From contig SCTX01000089.1 in assembly GCA_004298385.1 (NCBI GenBank), positions 1-64,000 on the forward strand: a stretch of 64,000 nt of DNA, read 5' to 3'. Of the stretch, positions 1 to 7,352 are shown in pieces. Numbering within the stretch: the first letter of the stretch is position 1; each line of letters opens with the position of its first letter. Source of the DNA: Betaproteobacteria bacterium (lineage in GTDB: Bacteria; Pseudomonadota; Gammaproteobacteria; Burkholderiales; SG8-39). Below the pieces are notes generated by a model that did no database searches, was not told the origin of the DNA, and saw only the letters and a list, made by a program, of their open reading frames with translations. The translations under genes and the position numbers were made by a program.

Positions 1-2
1 TG

Positions 3-293
3 AAGACCCGCGCCGAACGCAATCATCGCTCCCTGCAGGGCGAAGTGATGGCGATATTGGTGCAGGCTTCGGCGGCCAGCACGGCGGAGCAATCTTCACC
101 GCCTTATCGGGCATCCCTGACCGAAAGCGGGGCGCAGAAGGCAGCGCCCGCGCCCCAGCCTGCCGCGGGCGCGCTCGGGAAGAAGCTCACGATCGAAGAA
201 ATCTGGGAGCGCGGCAAGCGCCTTGGCCTTTCCAGTCCCAACGATTCCGCCAGCATCGTGCGCAAGCTCCGCAATGAACGCCACGGTCGTTGA
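3..293 (+). CDS. FitA/VapB-like antitoxin, 5' truncated by window edge
   Basis: Frame is open from the window start: KTRAERNHRSLQGEVMAILVQ..., typical of FitA-type antitoxins; overlaps a downstream PIN-domain gene. Confidence 0.75.
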   Translation, partial: KTRAERNHRSLQGEVMAILVQASAASTAEQSSPPYRASLTESGAQKAAPAPQPAAGALGKKLTIEEIWERGKRLGLSSPNDSASIVRKLRNERHGR

Positions 294-666
294 TTGTTCC
301 GCCCTCGCCGCGGTGGTTTTCGAAGAAGACTGGGCCGGCGAAGTCGTGCCGAAACTGAAGGGACGCCGGCTGATCGCCCCGGCACTGCTGCCGTTCGAGC
401 TCGCGCAGGTGTGCTCGACGAAGATGCGGCGCCAACCGACCCAAAGCGCCATCCTGCTGGACCAGTTTGTCGCCGCTCTCGGCGAACTGGGGCTGGACCT
501 GGAGCCCGTCGGCTTCGACGAGCTGCCGGCGCTGGCGGAGCAGCACGGCCTGTCTTGCTACGATGCGGCCTATCTGTGGCTCGCCCTGGCGCACCAAGCG
601 CCTCTGGTGACCTTCGATCGGAGGCTCGCGGCGGCGTATCGCGAGGCGGTGAAGGAAATCGAATGA
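274..666 (+). CDS. PIN-domain VapC-type toxin
   Basis: MNATVVDCSALAAVVFEEDW...CYDAAYLWLALAHQAPLVTFDRRLA; internal ATG of ORF 223..666; overlaps antitoxin 3' end. Confidence 0.85.
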   Translation: MNATVVDCSALAAVVFEEDWAGEVVPKLKGRRLIAPALLPFELAQVCSTKMRRQPTQSAILLDQFVAALGELGLDLEPVGFDELPALAEQHGLSCYDAAYLWLALAHQAPLVTFDRRLAAAYREAVKEIE

Positions 667-692
667 CTCCTGTCGCGGTCATGAACTGACCA

Positions 693-751
693 GAAGAGGC
701 GAAGGGCGGCTGGAAGACGCGGCCGGCGGCGTGACGACAGGCGATTTTCGC
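693..751 (+). repeat. 59-bp duplicate of the 3' end of the HTH gene at 3191-3249 (1 mismatch)
   Basis: Direct comparison: gaagaggcgaagggcggctggaagacgcggcYggcggcgtgacgacaggcgattttcgc. Confidence 0.95.
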
Positions 752-952
752 GTCCGAGCCGCTATGCCGCTTACGCAACTCAATGCGGCAACTCAGATTG
801 AAGATCTCAAATCCCCGCCGTCGAATCGCCTGGAGGCTCTCAAGGGTGATCGCAAAGGCCAGTGGAACATCCGGATCAACGAGCAGTGGCGAGTGTGCTT
901 TCGCTTTTCGAAGGGCGACGCTTTCGACGTTGAGATCGTCGATTACCATTGA
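731..952 (+). pseudogene. HigB-type toxin remnant lacking its N-terminal third
   Basis: LNAATQIEDLKSPPSNRLEALKGDRKGQWNIRINEQWRVCFRF...DVEIVDYH matches the HigB C-terminal region; the usual N-terminal part is replaced by duplicated sequence. Confidence 0.75.
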
Positions 953-964
953 ACGGAGGTTTTT

Positions 965-1261
965 GTGATCAAGAACGGATTGCCGCCTATCCACCCGGGT
1001 GAATTCCTTCGCGAAATCCTCGACGAACGCCGCCTATCCCAAGCCAGTTTCGCGCGCTTCATAGGCGTGGCACCTATGCGCATCTCCCATATCGTCAAGG
1101 GTTCGAGGCCCGTTTCGGCAGAGCTGGCACTGCTGTTTGGGCGAGCTTTCGGCCAGTCACCGCGATATTGGCTCAATCTTCAAGCGGTCTACGACCTGAA
1201 GCTGGCCGAGCGCGCAATCGCAAAGCAATTGAAAAGCGTATCTGAACTCGAAGCGGCCTGA
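965..1261 (+). CDS. higA: HigA-family HTH antitoxin
   Basis: MIKNGLPPIHPGEFLREILDERRLSQASFARFIGV...; directly downstream of the HigB remnant. Confidence 0.88.
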   Translation: MIKNGLPPIHPGEFLREILDERRLSQASFARFIGVAPMRISHIVKGSRPVSAELALLFGRAFGQSPRYWLNLQAVYDLKLAERAIAKQLKSVSELEAA

Positions 1262-1294
1262 GCCAACCCCCCTTTCCGCCTCATAAACCCGGAT

Positions 1295-1640
1295 TCCTAC
1301 GCAAGGCGCGCCTCCACCATCCGCCTCCACGGCGTCGCAGCGCGCAGCCGCGACCAGGCCGAACAGGTCGACGCGCACGAGGTGCTGCACGAAGGGGGCG
1401 ATGTCGATGTCGGCAAGGCCGTACTCCTCGCTGGCGAGCCACGGTGAACCATGTAGAGCGCGATCGATGCGCTCGACCATCTCGGTCAGGCGCGCAACGG
1501 ACGGCCTCAAGTCGTCTGCCGAAATGCCGTCCGGCGCCGCCTTGGCCACGACCTCGGTGCCGATGACGCTGCCGCCCCCATAGGCCACTGCCCGGAACGC
1601 CGCGTCCTTGTTGGTTTCCGACCGATTTGCGCTCCGAAGC
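1295..1640 (-). pseudogene. Glutathione S-transferase C-terminal remnant
   Basis: Minus frame: DLRPSVARLTEMVERIDRALHGSPWLASEEYGLADIDIAPFVQHLVRVDLFGL; frame shifts near the end (WRRMVEARLA in another frame) and no N-terminal thioredoxin domain. Confidence 0.6.
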
Positions 1641-1789
1641 CAGGCGCTTGCGCTCGAGTTGCGCACGTTGTCAGATGCGAAAGCGAGCCCGGTCGCCGGC
1701 GATAATTCACGATCCCGATTCACAGGAATTGGCTTTGCATCGGTGCACGCTCATTTCCAAGCCAATACACTTAGTGATATACTACGACG

Positions 1790-2161
1790 ATGAAGAGAGT
1801 CTTCATGACGCGCCATTTCAGCCGCTGGATGCGCAACACCGGGTTGACCGAAGCAGCTCTACGCAAGGCGGTGGCGGAGATGGAGCAAGGCTTGATCGAC
1901 GCCGAACTCGGCGGCGGCGTGGTGAAGAAACGGGTGGCGCTTCCGGGACGCGGCAAGAGCGGCGGAGCGCGCACCCTGGTGGCAACGAACCGGGGTGACC
2001 GTTGGTTTTTCGTGTTCGGTTTCGAGAAGAACGAGCGCGACAACATTTCGGCCCGCGAACTCCAAGCGTTGCAAGCGATCGCGGCCGATTTGCTGAAACT
2101 CACCGCCAGCGATCTGGATGCCCAGGTCGGGACAGGCGCACTACAGGAGATATGCTTATGA
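1790..2161 (+). CDS. RelE/HigB2-type toxin
   Basis: HFSRWMRNTGLTEAALRKAVAEMEQGLIDAELGGGVVKKRVALPGRGKSGGARTLVA...RWFFVFGFEKNERDNI. Confidence 0.88.
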   Translation: MKRVFMTRHFSRWMRNTGLTEAALRKAVAEMEQGLIDAELGGGVVKKRVALPGRGKSGGARTLVATNRGDRWFFVFGFEKNERDNISARELQALQAIAADLLKLTASDLDAQVGTGALQEICL

Positions 2162-2481
2162 CAGCCAAGACCGTCGCGAAGAGCCGCATTCTGAAGGCGG
2201 TGCATGAAACCGCGCGTGATCTGAATGCGGCCGGTTTCATCGACATGCGCCGGATGCGCGAGTACGACGCACTGTGCCTGGCGCCGATTCCCGTTTATTC
2301 AAGGCAGAGAATCCGCGCCTTGCGCCAGCGCCACAAGCTGAGCCAGGCGGTGCTGGCGGCGGTGCTCAACACCAGTTTGTCGACCGTGCGCCAATGGGAA
2401 ATCGGCGACAAGCACCCCAGCGGCCCGTCGCTCAAGCTGCTCGATCTGCTCGACCGTAAAGGGCTGGAATCGCTGATCTGA
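2158..2481 (+). CDS. HigA2/NadS-like HTH antitoxin
   Basis: MTAKTVAKSRILKAVHETARDL...RIRALRQRHKLSQAVLAAVLNTSLSTVRQWEIGDKHPSGPSLKLL; ATG overlaps toxin stop (alternative ATG at 2152). Confidence 0.85.
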   Translation: MTAKTVAKSRILKAVHETARDLNAAGFIDMRRMREYDALCLAPIPVYSRQRIRALRQRHKLSQAVLAAVLNTSLSTVRQWEIGDKHPSGPSLKLLDLLDRKGLESLI

Positions 2482-2539
2482 TCAGTGCGGAAGATCGCAT
2501 GCAGGCCGGAAAGCCGCGTGGATACTGGCTTGCAAGCCG

Positions 2540-2770
2540 GTCCTGACGAAACACGCAAAGCAGCGTATGCGGCAGCGCCGCATCAACCTGCGCCAGATCA
2601 TGGAATGCCTGCGCAAAGGACGTATCTTCGAGCCGGCACACCTGACCATCCATGGTGACTGGATGGCGACGCTCGAGCATCAGTATGCGGGCGACGCGGT
2701 GCGGGTTGTCGTCGCCATCGAACGACAGGAAGACGGCGAACTGGCCGTGGTTGTGACGGTCATGAACTGA
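2540..2770 (+). CDS. DUF4258-type protein (putative toxin); start codon uncertain
   Basis: VLTKHAKQRMRQRRINLRQIMECLRKGRI...; the track begins at the internal ATG 2567 but the family-like reading extends upstream. Confidence 0.65.
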   Translation, partial: VLTKHAKQRMRQRRINLRQIMECLRKGRIFEPAHLTIHGDWMATLEHQYAGDAVRVVVAIERQEDGELAVVVTVMN

Positions 2771-2785
2771 CCAGGAGAGAGAGTA

Positions 2786-3232
2786 ATGATCAAAGGATAC
2801 CGCTACACCGAAAGCGGCCTGACGAATGTCTGGCTGGCGAACGGCTACACCATCAGGAAAACCAAGTACGGGGAAGGCGTATCCATCCGCGACGTGGACA
2901 GCCTGCATCGTGCCCTGGCCCGGGCTTTGTCGAACAAGCCGCGCCTGACGGGAACGGAGGTCCGCTTCCTGCGCAAGGAAATGGGCCTGTCGCAGCGCGG
3001 CCTCGGGGAGCTGCTCGGCGTGACCGACCAGGCGGTGTCGCTATGGGAGCGAAAAGGCCAGTTGCCGAAGACGGCCGATCGGCTGCTGCGCCTGATCTAC
3101 GTCGAACACGACCGGGGCAACGCCCCCATACGCACCACCATCCAGCGCATCAACGATATGGACGCGCAGGAGCGCGAGCACATCATCGCGGAAGAGGCGA
3201 AGGGCGGCTGGAAGACGCGGCTGGCGGCGTGA
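2786..3232 (+). CDS. HTH antitoxin-like regulator paired with DUF4258 gene
   Basis: LTGTEVRFLRKEMGLSQRGLGELLGVTDQAVSLWERKGQLPKTADRLLRLIY. Confidence 0.8.
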   Translation: MIKGYRYTESGLTNVWLANGYTIRKTKYGEGVSIRDVDSLHRALARALSNKPRLTGTEVRFLRKEMGLSQRGLGELLGVTDQAVSLWERKGQLPKTADRLLRLIYVEHDRGNAPIRTTIQRINDMDAQEREHIIAEEAKGGWKTRLAA

Positions 3233-3253
3233 CGACAGGCGATTTTCGCAGCG

Positions 3254-3619
3254 CTACGCCGCCCGCTTGCCCTGCGCGTGGCGCTCGGTCAGCAGGTACA
3301 GCACATACTGGTTCAGGCTCACGCCCTGGGATTTCGCGGCCTTCGCCATGTCCGCGTGCAGGCGTTTGGGCACGCGCATGAGGAACTTGCCGCTGTAGGC
3401 CATTTCGTCCGCGGGCTTCGACGGCGCGGGCACGGCGCGCTTCATGCTCTTGGCGGCCTTGATCCAGGCGGCGATGGCGTCGTGCGCCTCGCGGATCGCC
3501 GCGGCTTCGGTCTTGCCCCAGGCATTGCAGCCGGCAAGGTCGGGCACGACGGCGATGTAGCCCTCGTCCTCGTCGCTCCAGAACACCTCAATCGGATACT
3601 TCGTCATCTTCGTCTCCAT
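3254..3619 (-). CDS. hicB: HicB-family antitoxin
   Basis: YPIEVFWSDEDEGYIAVVPDLAGCNAWGKTEAAAIREAHDAI plus C-terminal RHH-like LMRVPKRLHADMAKAAKSQGVSLNQYVLYLL. Confidence 0.9.
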   Translation of the reverse strand: METKMTKYPIEVFWSDEDEGYIAVVPDLAGCNAWGKTEAAAIREAHDAIAAWIKAAKSMKRAVPAPSKPADEMAYSGKFLMRVPKRLHADMAKAAKSQGVSLNQYVLYLLTERHAQGKRAA

Positions 3620-3848
3620 ACTTGTCCATCATCCGGATCAGTTGCCGCGCCTGGTAGGGCGGAATGGTTCCGCCCCGGTTCTGGAAGTTGAGCAGATCGG
3701 GCTCGTCCGGCCGGCCGAAGGCGCGATGCGAGCCCTGTCCGCCGCTGTGGCTGAAGCCCAGCCGCTCCGCCACTTTGCAGGCGTCCTCGAAGCGCACCGC
3801 CTTCGGGTTCGCCCGGATTGCGGCCAGCAGCTTGTCTCGCCTCGTCAT
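3588..3848 (-). CDS. hicA: HicA-family toxin
   Basis: KAVRFEDACKVAERLGFSHSGGQGSHRAFGRPDEPDLLNFQNRGGTIPPYQARQLIRMM; overlaps hicB start. Confidence 0.88.
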   Translation of the reverse strand: MTRRDKLLAAIRANPKAVRFEDACKVAERLGFSHSGGQGSHRAFGRPDEPDLLNFQNRGGTIPPYQARQLIRMMDKYGDEDDEVSD

Positions 3849-3901
3849 GGAATGATTATACTATATGCGGTATCAAGTCGACTCGCAGCATCATGGACAA
3901 G

Positions 3902-3975
3902 TCATCGCAGAGGAGGCGAACGGCGGCTGGACGACACGAGTCGCGCCTCCACCATCCGCCGCCATGGCGCTGCGT
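3902..3975 (+). repeat. Scar: degraded copy of the HTH-gene tail fused to a GST-tail-like fragment
   Basis: 3902-3942 resembles 3183-3224 (tcatcgc..gaggcgaasggcggctgga); 3945-3970 resembles 1309-1336 (gcgcctccaccatccgcc..cca.ggcg). Confidence 0.7.
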
Positions 3976-4194
3976 GAATCTCAGTCGGGCACTGGCTGGC
4001 CGCCTTCGGAGCCCGCAGGCGGCATCGCGCTGGCGTAGGCAGGGCGCGAAGTGACGCGCGCATATCCGATAGCCCCTAACGCAGCCGATATCATAGGCGC
4101 CGGGCGAAACGCCGCGTCCCTATCCCCCAAGGGGACTTCCTTCGGGGCGTTGGGTTTCCGGCCGGTTTGTGCCGGTTCCTTTTCCTCCAATCCC

Positions 4195-4219
4195 GTGCTA
4201 CACTGAATCCGTGTAACAC
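4195..4219. promoter_or_regulatory. Inverted repeat upstream of vapBC, candidate autoregulatory operator
   Basis: GTGCTACAC-tgaatcc-GTGTAACAC, 9-bp arms with 1 mismatch, 20 bp upstream of ATG 4239. Confidence 0.5.
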
Positions 4220-4238
4220 GAGTCGAGGAGATTGAACC

Positions 4239-4469
4239 ATGGCCAACCTCACCATCACCGTACCCGAGGAAATCCTGAAAAGCGCGCGCCGGCGGGCGCT
4301 GGAGCAGGGCACGTCGGTCAACGCGGTGCTGCGCGACTACCTCGCCCAGTTCGCCGGCACGCAATCGGCGCAAGCGAACGCGGCGAAGCGCGTGCTGGAA
4401 TTGTCGAGAGCCGCCCGCTCGGGCCGCGGCAAGGCCAAGTGGAGCCGCGAGGAGCTGCATCAACGGTGA
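4239..4469 (+). CDS. VapB/RHH-like antitoxin
   Basis: MANLTITVPEEILKSARRRALEQGTSVNAVLRDYLAQFAG; RHH-type N-terminus; overlaps PIN gene. Confidence 0.85.
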   Translation: MANLTITVPEEILKSARRRALEQGTSVNAVLRDYLAQFAGTQSAQANAAKRVLELSRAARSGRGKAKWSREELHQR

Positions 4470-4879
4470 AGTTTTTCTTCGACACCAACGTCCTCGTCTA
4501 CCTGTTCGACGCCGATTCACCCGACAAGCGCAAGAAGGCGCGCGCCCTTTTCCAGAAGCACGCCGAGGCAGGCGACATCCTGCTGAGCACGCAAGTGCTG
4601 CAGGAGTTCTACGTGGCCGTCACGCGCAAGCTGGCGCGGTCATTGGATGCCGCCACGGCGGCGGAATCGGTGTCGAGCTTCGCGGAACTGCCGCTGGTGC
4701 AGATCGACAGCGAGCTCATCCTCTCCGCCATCCACCGCAGCCGCAATAGCCAGCTTTCGTTCTGGGATGCCCTGATCGTGCAGGCGGCGATCGAAGGCCA
4801 CGCAAGCACGCTTTACTCCGAAGACATGCAGCACGGGCAAACGCTCGATAGCCTGCGCGTGGTCAACCCGTTTTCCTGA
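4466..4879 (+). CDS. PIN-domain VapC-type toxin (GTG start)
   Basis: VKFFFDTNVLVYLFDADSPDKRKKA...LSFWDALIVQAAIEGHASTLYSEDMQHG. Confidence 0.9.
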   Translation: MKFFFDTNVLVYLFDADSPDKRKKARALFQKHAEAGDILLSTQVLQEFYVAVTRKLARSLDAATAAESVSSFAELPLVQIDSELILSAIHRSRNSQLSFWDALIVQAAIEGHASTLYSEDMQHGQTLDSLRVVNPFS

Positions 4880-4985
4880 CCGCGCCCCCGAGCAGTCGCC
4901 GCGCCGGCGGCGGGCTCGCCGGAACGTGTTTCTCCGTTCGGTCCGGGTTACTCGGGTGAATGCCGCTCGGTAGCGCCGATTGCAT

Positions 4986-5591
4986 TCAGCGTGGCCCGGG
5001 CGGCCGCGCAGATTCGATCAGCCGGCAAGCAATGGCTATCGAGTTGCGGACTGAGTTCAAGTCACCCACATAGCCGCCGAGCGCTTGCTCCGCCCGTTTG
5101 CGCAGCGAGGCCGAGTCAATGAGGCCTTCTCCGGCAAGCAGCAGAATGTCCTCCCGATCCTGATCCGCAAATCGGGAAAGCTTAGCCACGGCCAAGTCAA
5201 TTGGCGCAAGCACTCTCACATCGATGAGCTTTTTGTCGATCCCAGGAAAGGCGACGGGCTGGGAATCCTTGTGCGCGTCCTCATGCAGCAGACCGAGAGT
5301 GTCGTTGTAATTTCGATCGAGGTACAGGAGGCGCGCGCGGCCATCGGGATCCCGATAGGAAACTTCGATCTCTTCATCGAACAGCACACGCTTCGAAAAA
5401 ACCGCGTCCACGTCCTCCGACACGCGAGCGCCCGTGAGCAGGTGCAGCGCGGCGCCTCCGGCGACATACATCCGTATGGGAAATGCATCGGGCCGCGAAC
5501 CCTTTAGGGTCTGCTGGATTCGCGACAAGACCTCGGTAAAGGCATTCAGGTATGCGTCTTGAGCCTTGATCTTCGGTGTCATGCGAGACAC
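4986..5591 (-). CDS. DUF6036-like nucleotidyltransferase-fold protein, putative toxin
   Basis: IRMYVAGGAALHLLTGARVSEDVDAVFSKRVL...DVRVLAPIDLAVAKLSRFADQDREDILLLAGEGLID. Confidence 0.75.
   Translation of the reverse strand: MSRMTPKIKAQDAYLNAFTEVLSRIQQTLKGSRPDAFPIRMYVAGGAALHLLTGARVSEDVDAVFSKRVLFDEEIEVSYRDPDGRARLLYLDRNYNDTLGLLHEDAHKDSQPVAFPGIDKKLIDVRVLAPIDLAVAKLSRFADQDREDILLLAGEGLIDSASLRKRAEQALGGYVGDLNSVRNSIAIACRLIESARPPGPR
5124..5225. repeat. 102-bp segment duplicated at 6567-6668
   Basis: No indels, 5 mismatches, all transitions. Confidence 0.95.
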
Positions 5592-5592
5592 C

Positions 5593-6117
5593 TCATGCGA
5601 GACCCCTGCGCCTTCTGGCCATGGGCAGGAACCGAGCCGCGCGCAGCGGCGATAGCTTCAGCCACAGGGCAAAGACTTCCGGAGTGGAGATTCCAGGATG
5701 AAGCGTCTCGGCAAGTCTTAGATAGCGCTCGCGTTCGAAACCCCGGGCGCTGGCGAGCAAGACGGCCAGGCCCCCCATGAAGAAGCCGGGCCCATGCGCC
5801 CGCCAAACATCCGGGTCGACACTGCCCGAGGCACATAGATCGAGCAGGTCATCCTCATATTCCCGACCGAATGCGTTTGGCAGGTGCTCGCCGTCCTGGA
5901 CGGTCGCAGGTACGGCAACCAGCGTGTAGCCCGCGGTTTGAGCCAGCGCCGCCAGTGTTTGCAGATCGCACGAAGGATTGCGCTTCAGCCTCGAGAGCGT
6001 TTCCTTGGGCAGGCCACTGGCTTTCGCCCAGCCCGAGTCGGTCGAAAACATTCCCTTCGCGGCCTTGGACATCTGATCCAGCAGCTTGGCAGGGCGAACA
6101 AGAGTTGATATATTCAT
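5593..6117 (-). CDS. Putative antitoxin with HTH-like N-terminus, paired with DUF6036-like gene
   Basis: GWAKASGLPKETLSRLKRNPSCDLQTLAALAQTAGYTLVAVP; one intergenic nt before the next gene. Confidence 0.65.
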   Translation of the reverse strand: MNISTLVRPAKLLDQMSKAAKGMFSTDSGWAKASGLPKETLSRLKRNPSCDLQTLAALAQTAGYTLVAVPATVQDGEHLPNAFGREYEDDLLDLCASGSVDPDVWRAHGPGFFMGGLAVLLASARGFERERYLRLAETLHPGISTPEVFALWLKLSPLRAARFLPMARRRRGLA

Positions 6118-6132
6118 CTACTAATTATAAAT

Positions 6133-6156
6133 TATATTGACATATAAATCAATATA
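6133..6156. promoter_or_regulatory. Inverted repeat immediately upstream of putative antitoxin, candidate operator
   Basis: TATATTGA-catataaa-TCAATATA, perfect 8-bp arms, 16 bp from start codon at 6117. Confidence 0.5.
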
Positions 6157-6566
6157 TCTACGGTCCAATTGCATTAATAACCGAATTTTCAGCAGTCGCT
6201 GAAAAATAGCTTAATGGACGCAAATTACGCTAAAGTACCTCATCTACTTATGTTTACACATTTATATACAATAGCTTGGCTAATTTTACCGGGGCATGGA
6301 CCGGAGTACACCGTGATCGGCCGCGTCGCGCGCCGCATCTAAACAGCCTGCACCAACAGCTGTCAACGCGCCCGACGAGGCTGGCGAGCCGAAGGAGCCG
6401 CCCGATCGGTGAGCTTGCCCGGCCACTTTTCGCGGCCTGCGTTATTCGGGTCGGAGCGGTGAACCACTAAAGGTATTTGCCGGATCGCCAGCGCCGCACG
6501 GAAACTGCCGGATGGCGCGGGGCGCAGCGCGGCCGGTGCCGCGGGCGGCGGTTAAACCCTCATGCG

Positions 6567-6668
6567 GCCTTCCCCGGCAAGCAGCGGAATGTCCTCCCGA
6601 TCCTGATCCGCAAATCGGGAAAGCTTAGCCACGGCCAAGTCGATTGGCGCAAACACTCTCGCATCGAT
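6567..6668 (-). pseudogene. Fragment of DUF6036-like nucleotidyltransferase gene
   Basis: Minus translation IDARVFAPIDLAVAKLSRFADQDREDIPLLAGEG; duplicate of 5124-5225. Confidence 0.9.
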
Positions 6669-6720
6669 ACGCTCGGATTTCCTGCTAAGCTAGCTTCGCG
6701 CATTTCCAAGCGGAGGAAGC

Positions 6721-7185
6721 ATGAAAGGCGAAAAGAAGGTTATCGAACACCTGAACACGGTTTTGGCAAACGAGCTGACGGCGATCAACCAGTATTTCCT
6801 GCATTCGAAGATGTTCAAGAACTGGGGGCTGGAAAAGCTCGCGGCGCACGAGTACAAGGAATCGATCGATGAAATGAAGCATGCCGACAAGCTCATGGAG
6901 AGGATCCTGTTCCTGGAGGGAAAGCCCGCGGTCCAATTAAGGAAATTGTTGGTTGGCGATTCCGTCAAATCGGTACTGGCGTGCGACCTGAAGCTGGAGT
7001 TGGCCGGCCATCCGGATCTGAAACAGGCGATCGCCGATTGCGAGGAGGTCGGCGACTTCGTCAGCCGCGATCTGTTCCAGTCGATCATCGAGTCGGAGGA
7101 GGAGCACATCGATTGGCTGGAAACCCAGCTAGCGCTGATCGACAAAATCGGTATCCAGAATTACCAGCAGGCGCACATGGCGTGA
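6721..7185 (+). CDS. bfr: Bacterioferritin
   Basis: MKGEKKVIEHLNTVLANELTAINQYFLHSKMFKNWGLEKLA...EMKHADKLMERILFLEG. Confidence 0.97.
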   Translation: MKGEKKVIEHLNTVLANELTAINQYFLHSKMFKNWGLEKLAAHEYKESIDEMKHADKLMERILFLEGKPAVQLRKLLVGDSVKSVLACDLKLELAGHPDLKQAIADCEEVGDFVSRDLFQSIIESEEEHIDWLETQLALIDKIGIQNYQQAHMA

Positions 7186-7352
7186 CAGGCAGCCGCTGCC
7201 CCCGCAGCTTGCATCGACCGGCGCGTCGGTCAAGCGCGCTCCGAAATCGGTCTCGCCGTAGAGCCGGTCGGAGGCCAGGGCGCGGCCCGGCGCGTCGCGC
7301 AGGATGCGCGCGCGCCGCGATTACTTTTTTTCCCGGCCGGCGGCGAGTGGTT

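Noticed and set aside
1-6117. Chromosomal integron cassette array
   Set aside because: Genes lie on both strands and no recurrent attC-like sites or integron integrase were seen; cannot be excluded without the left flank.
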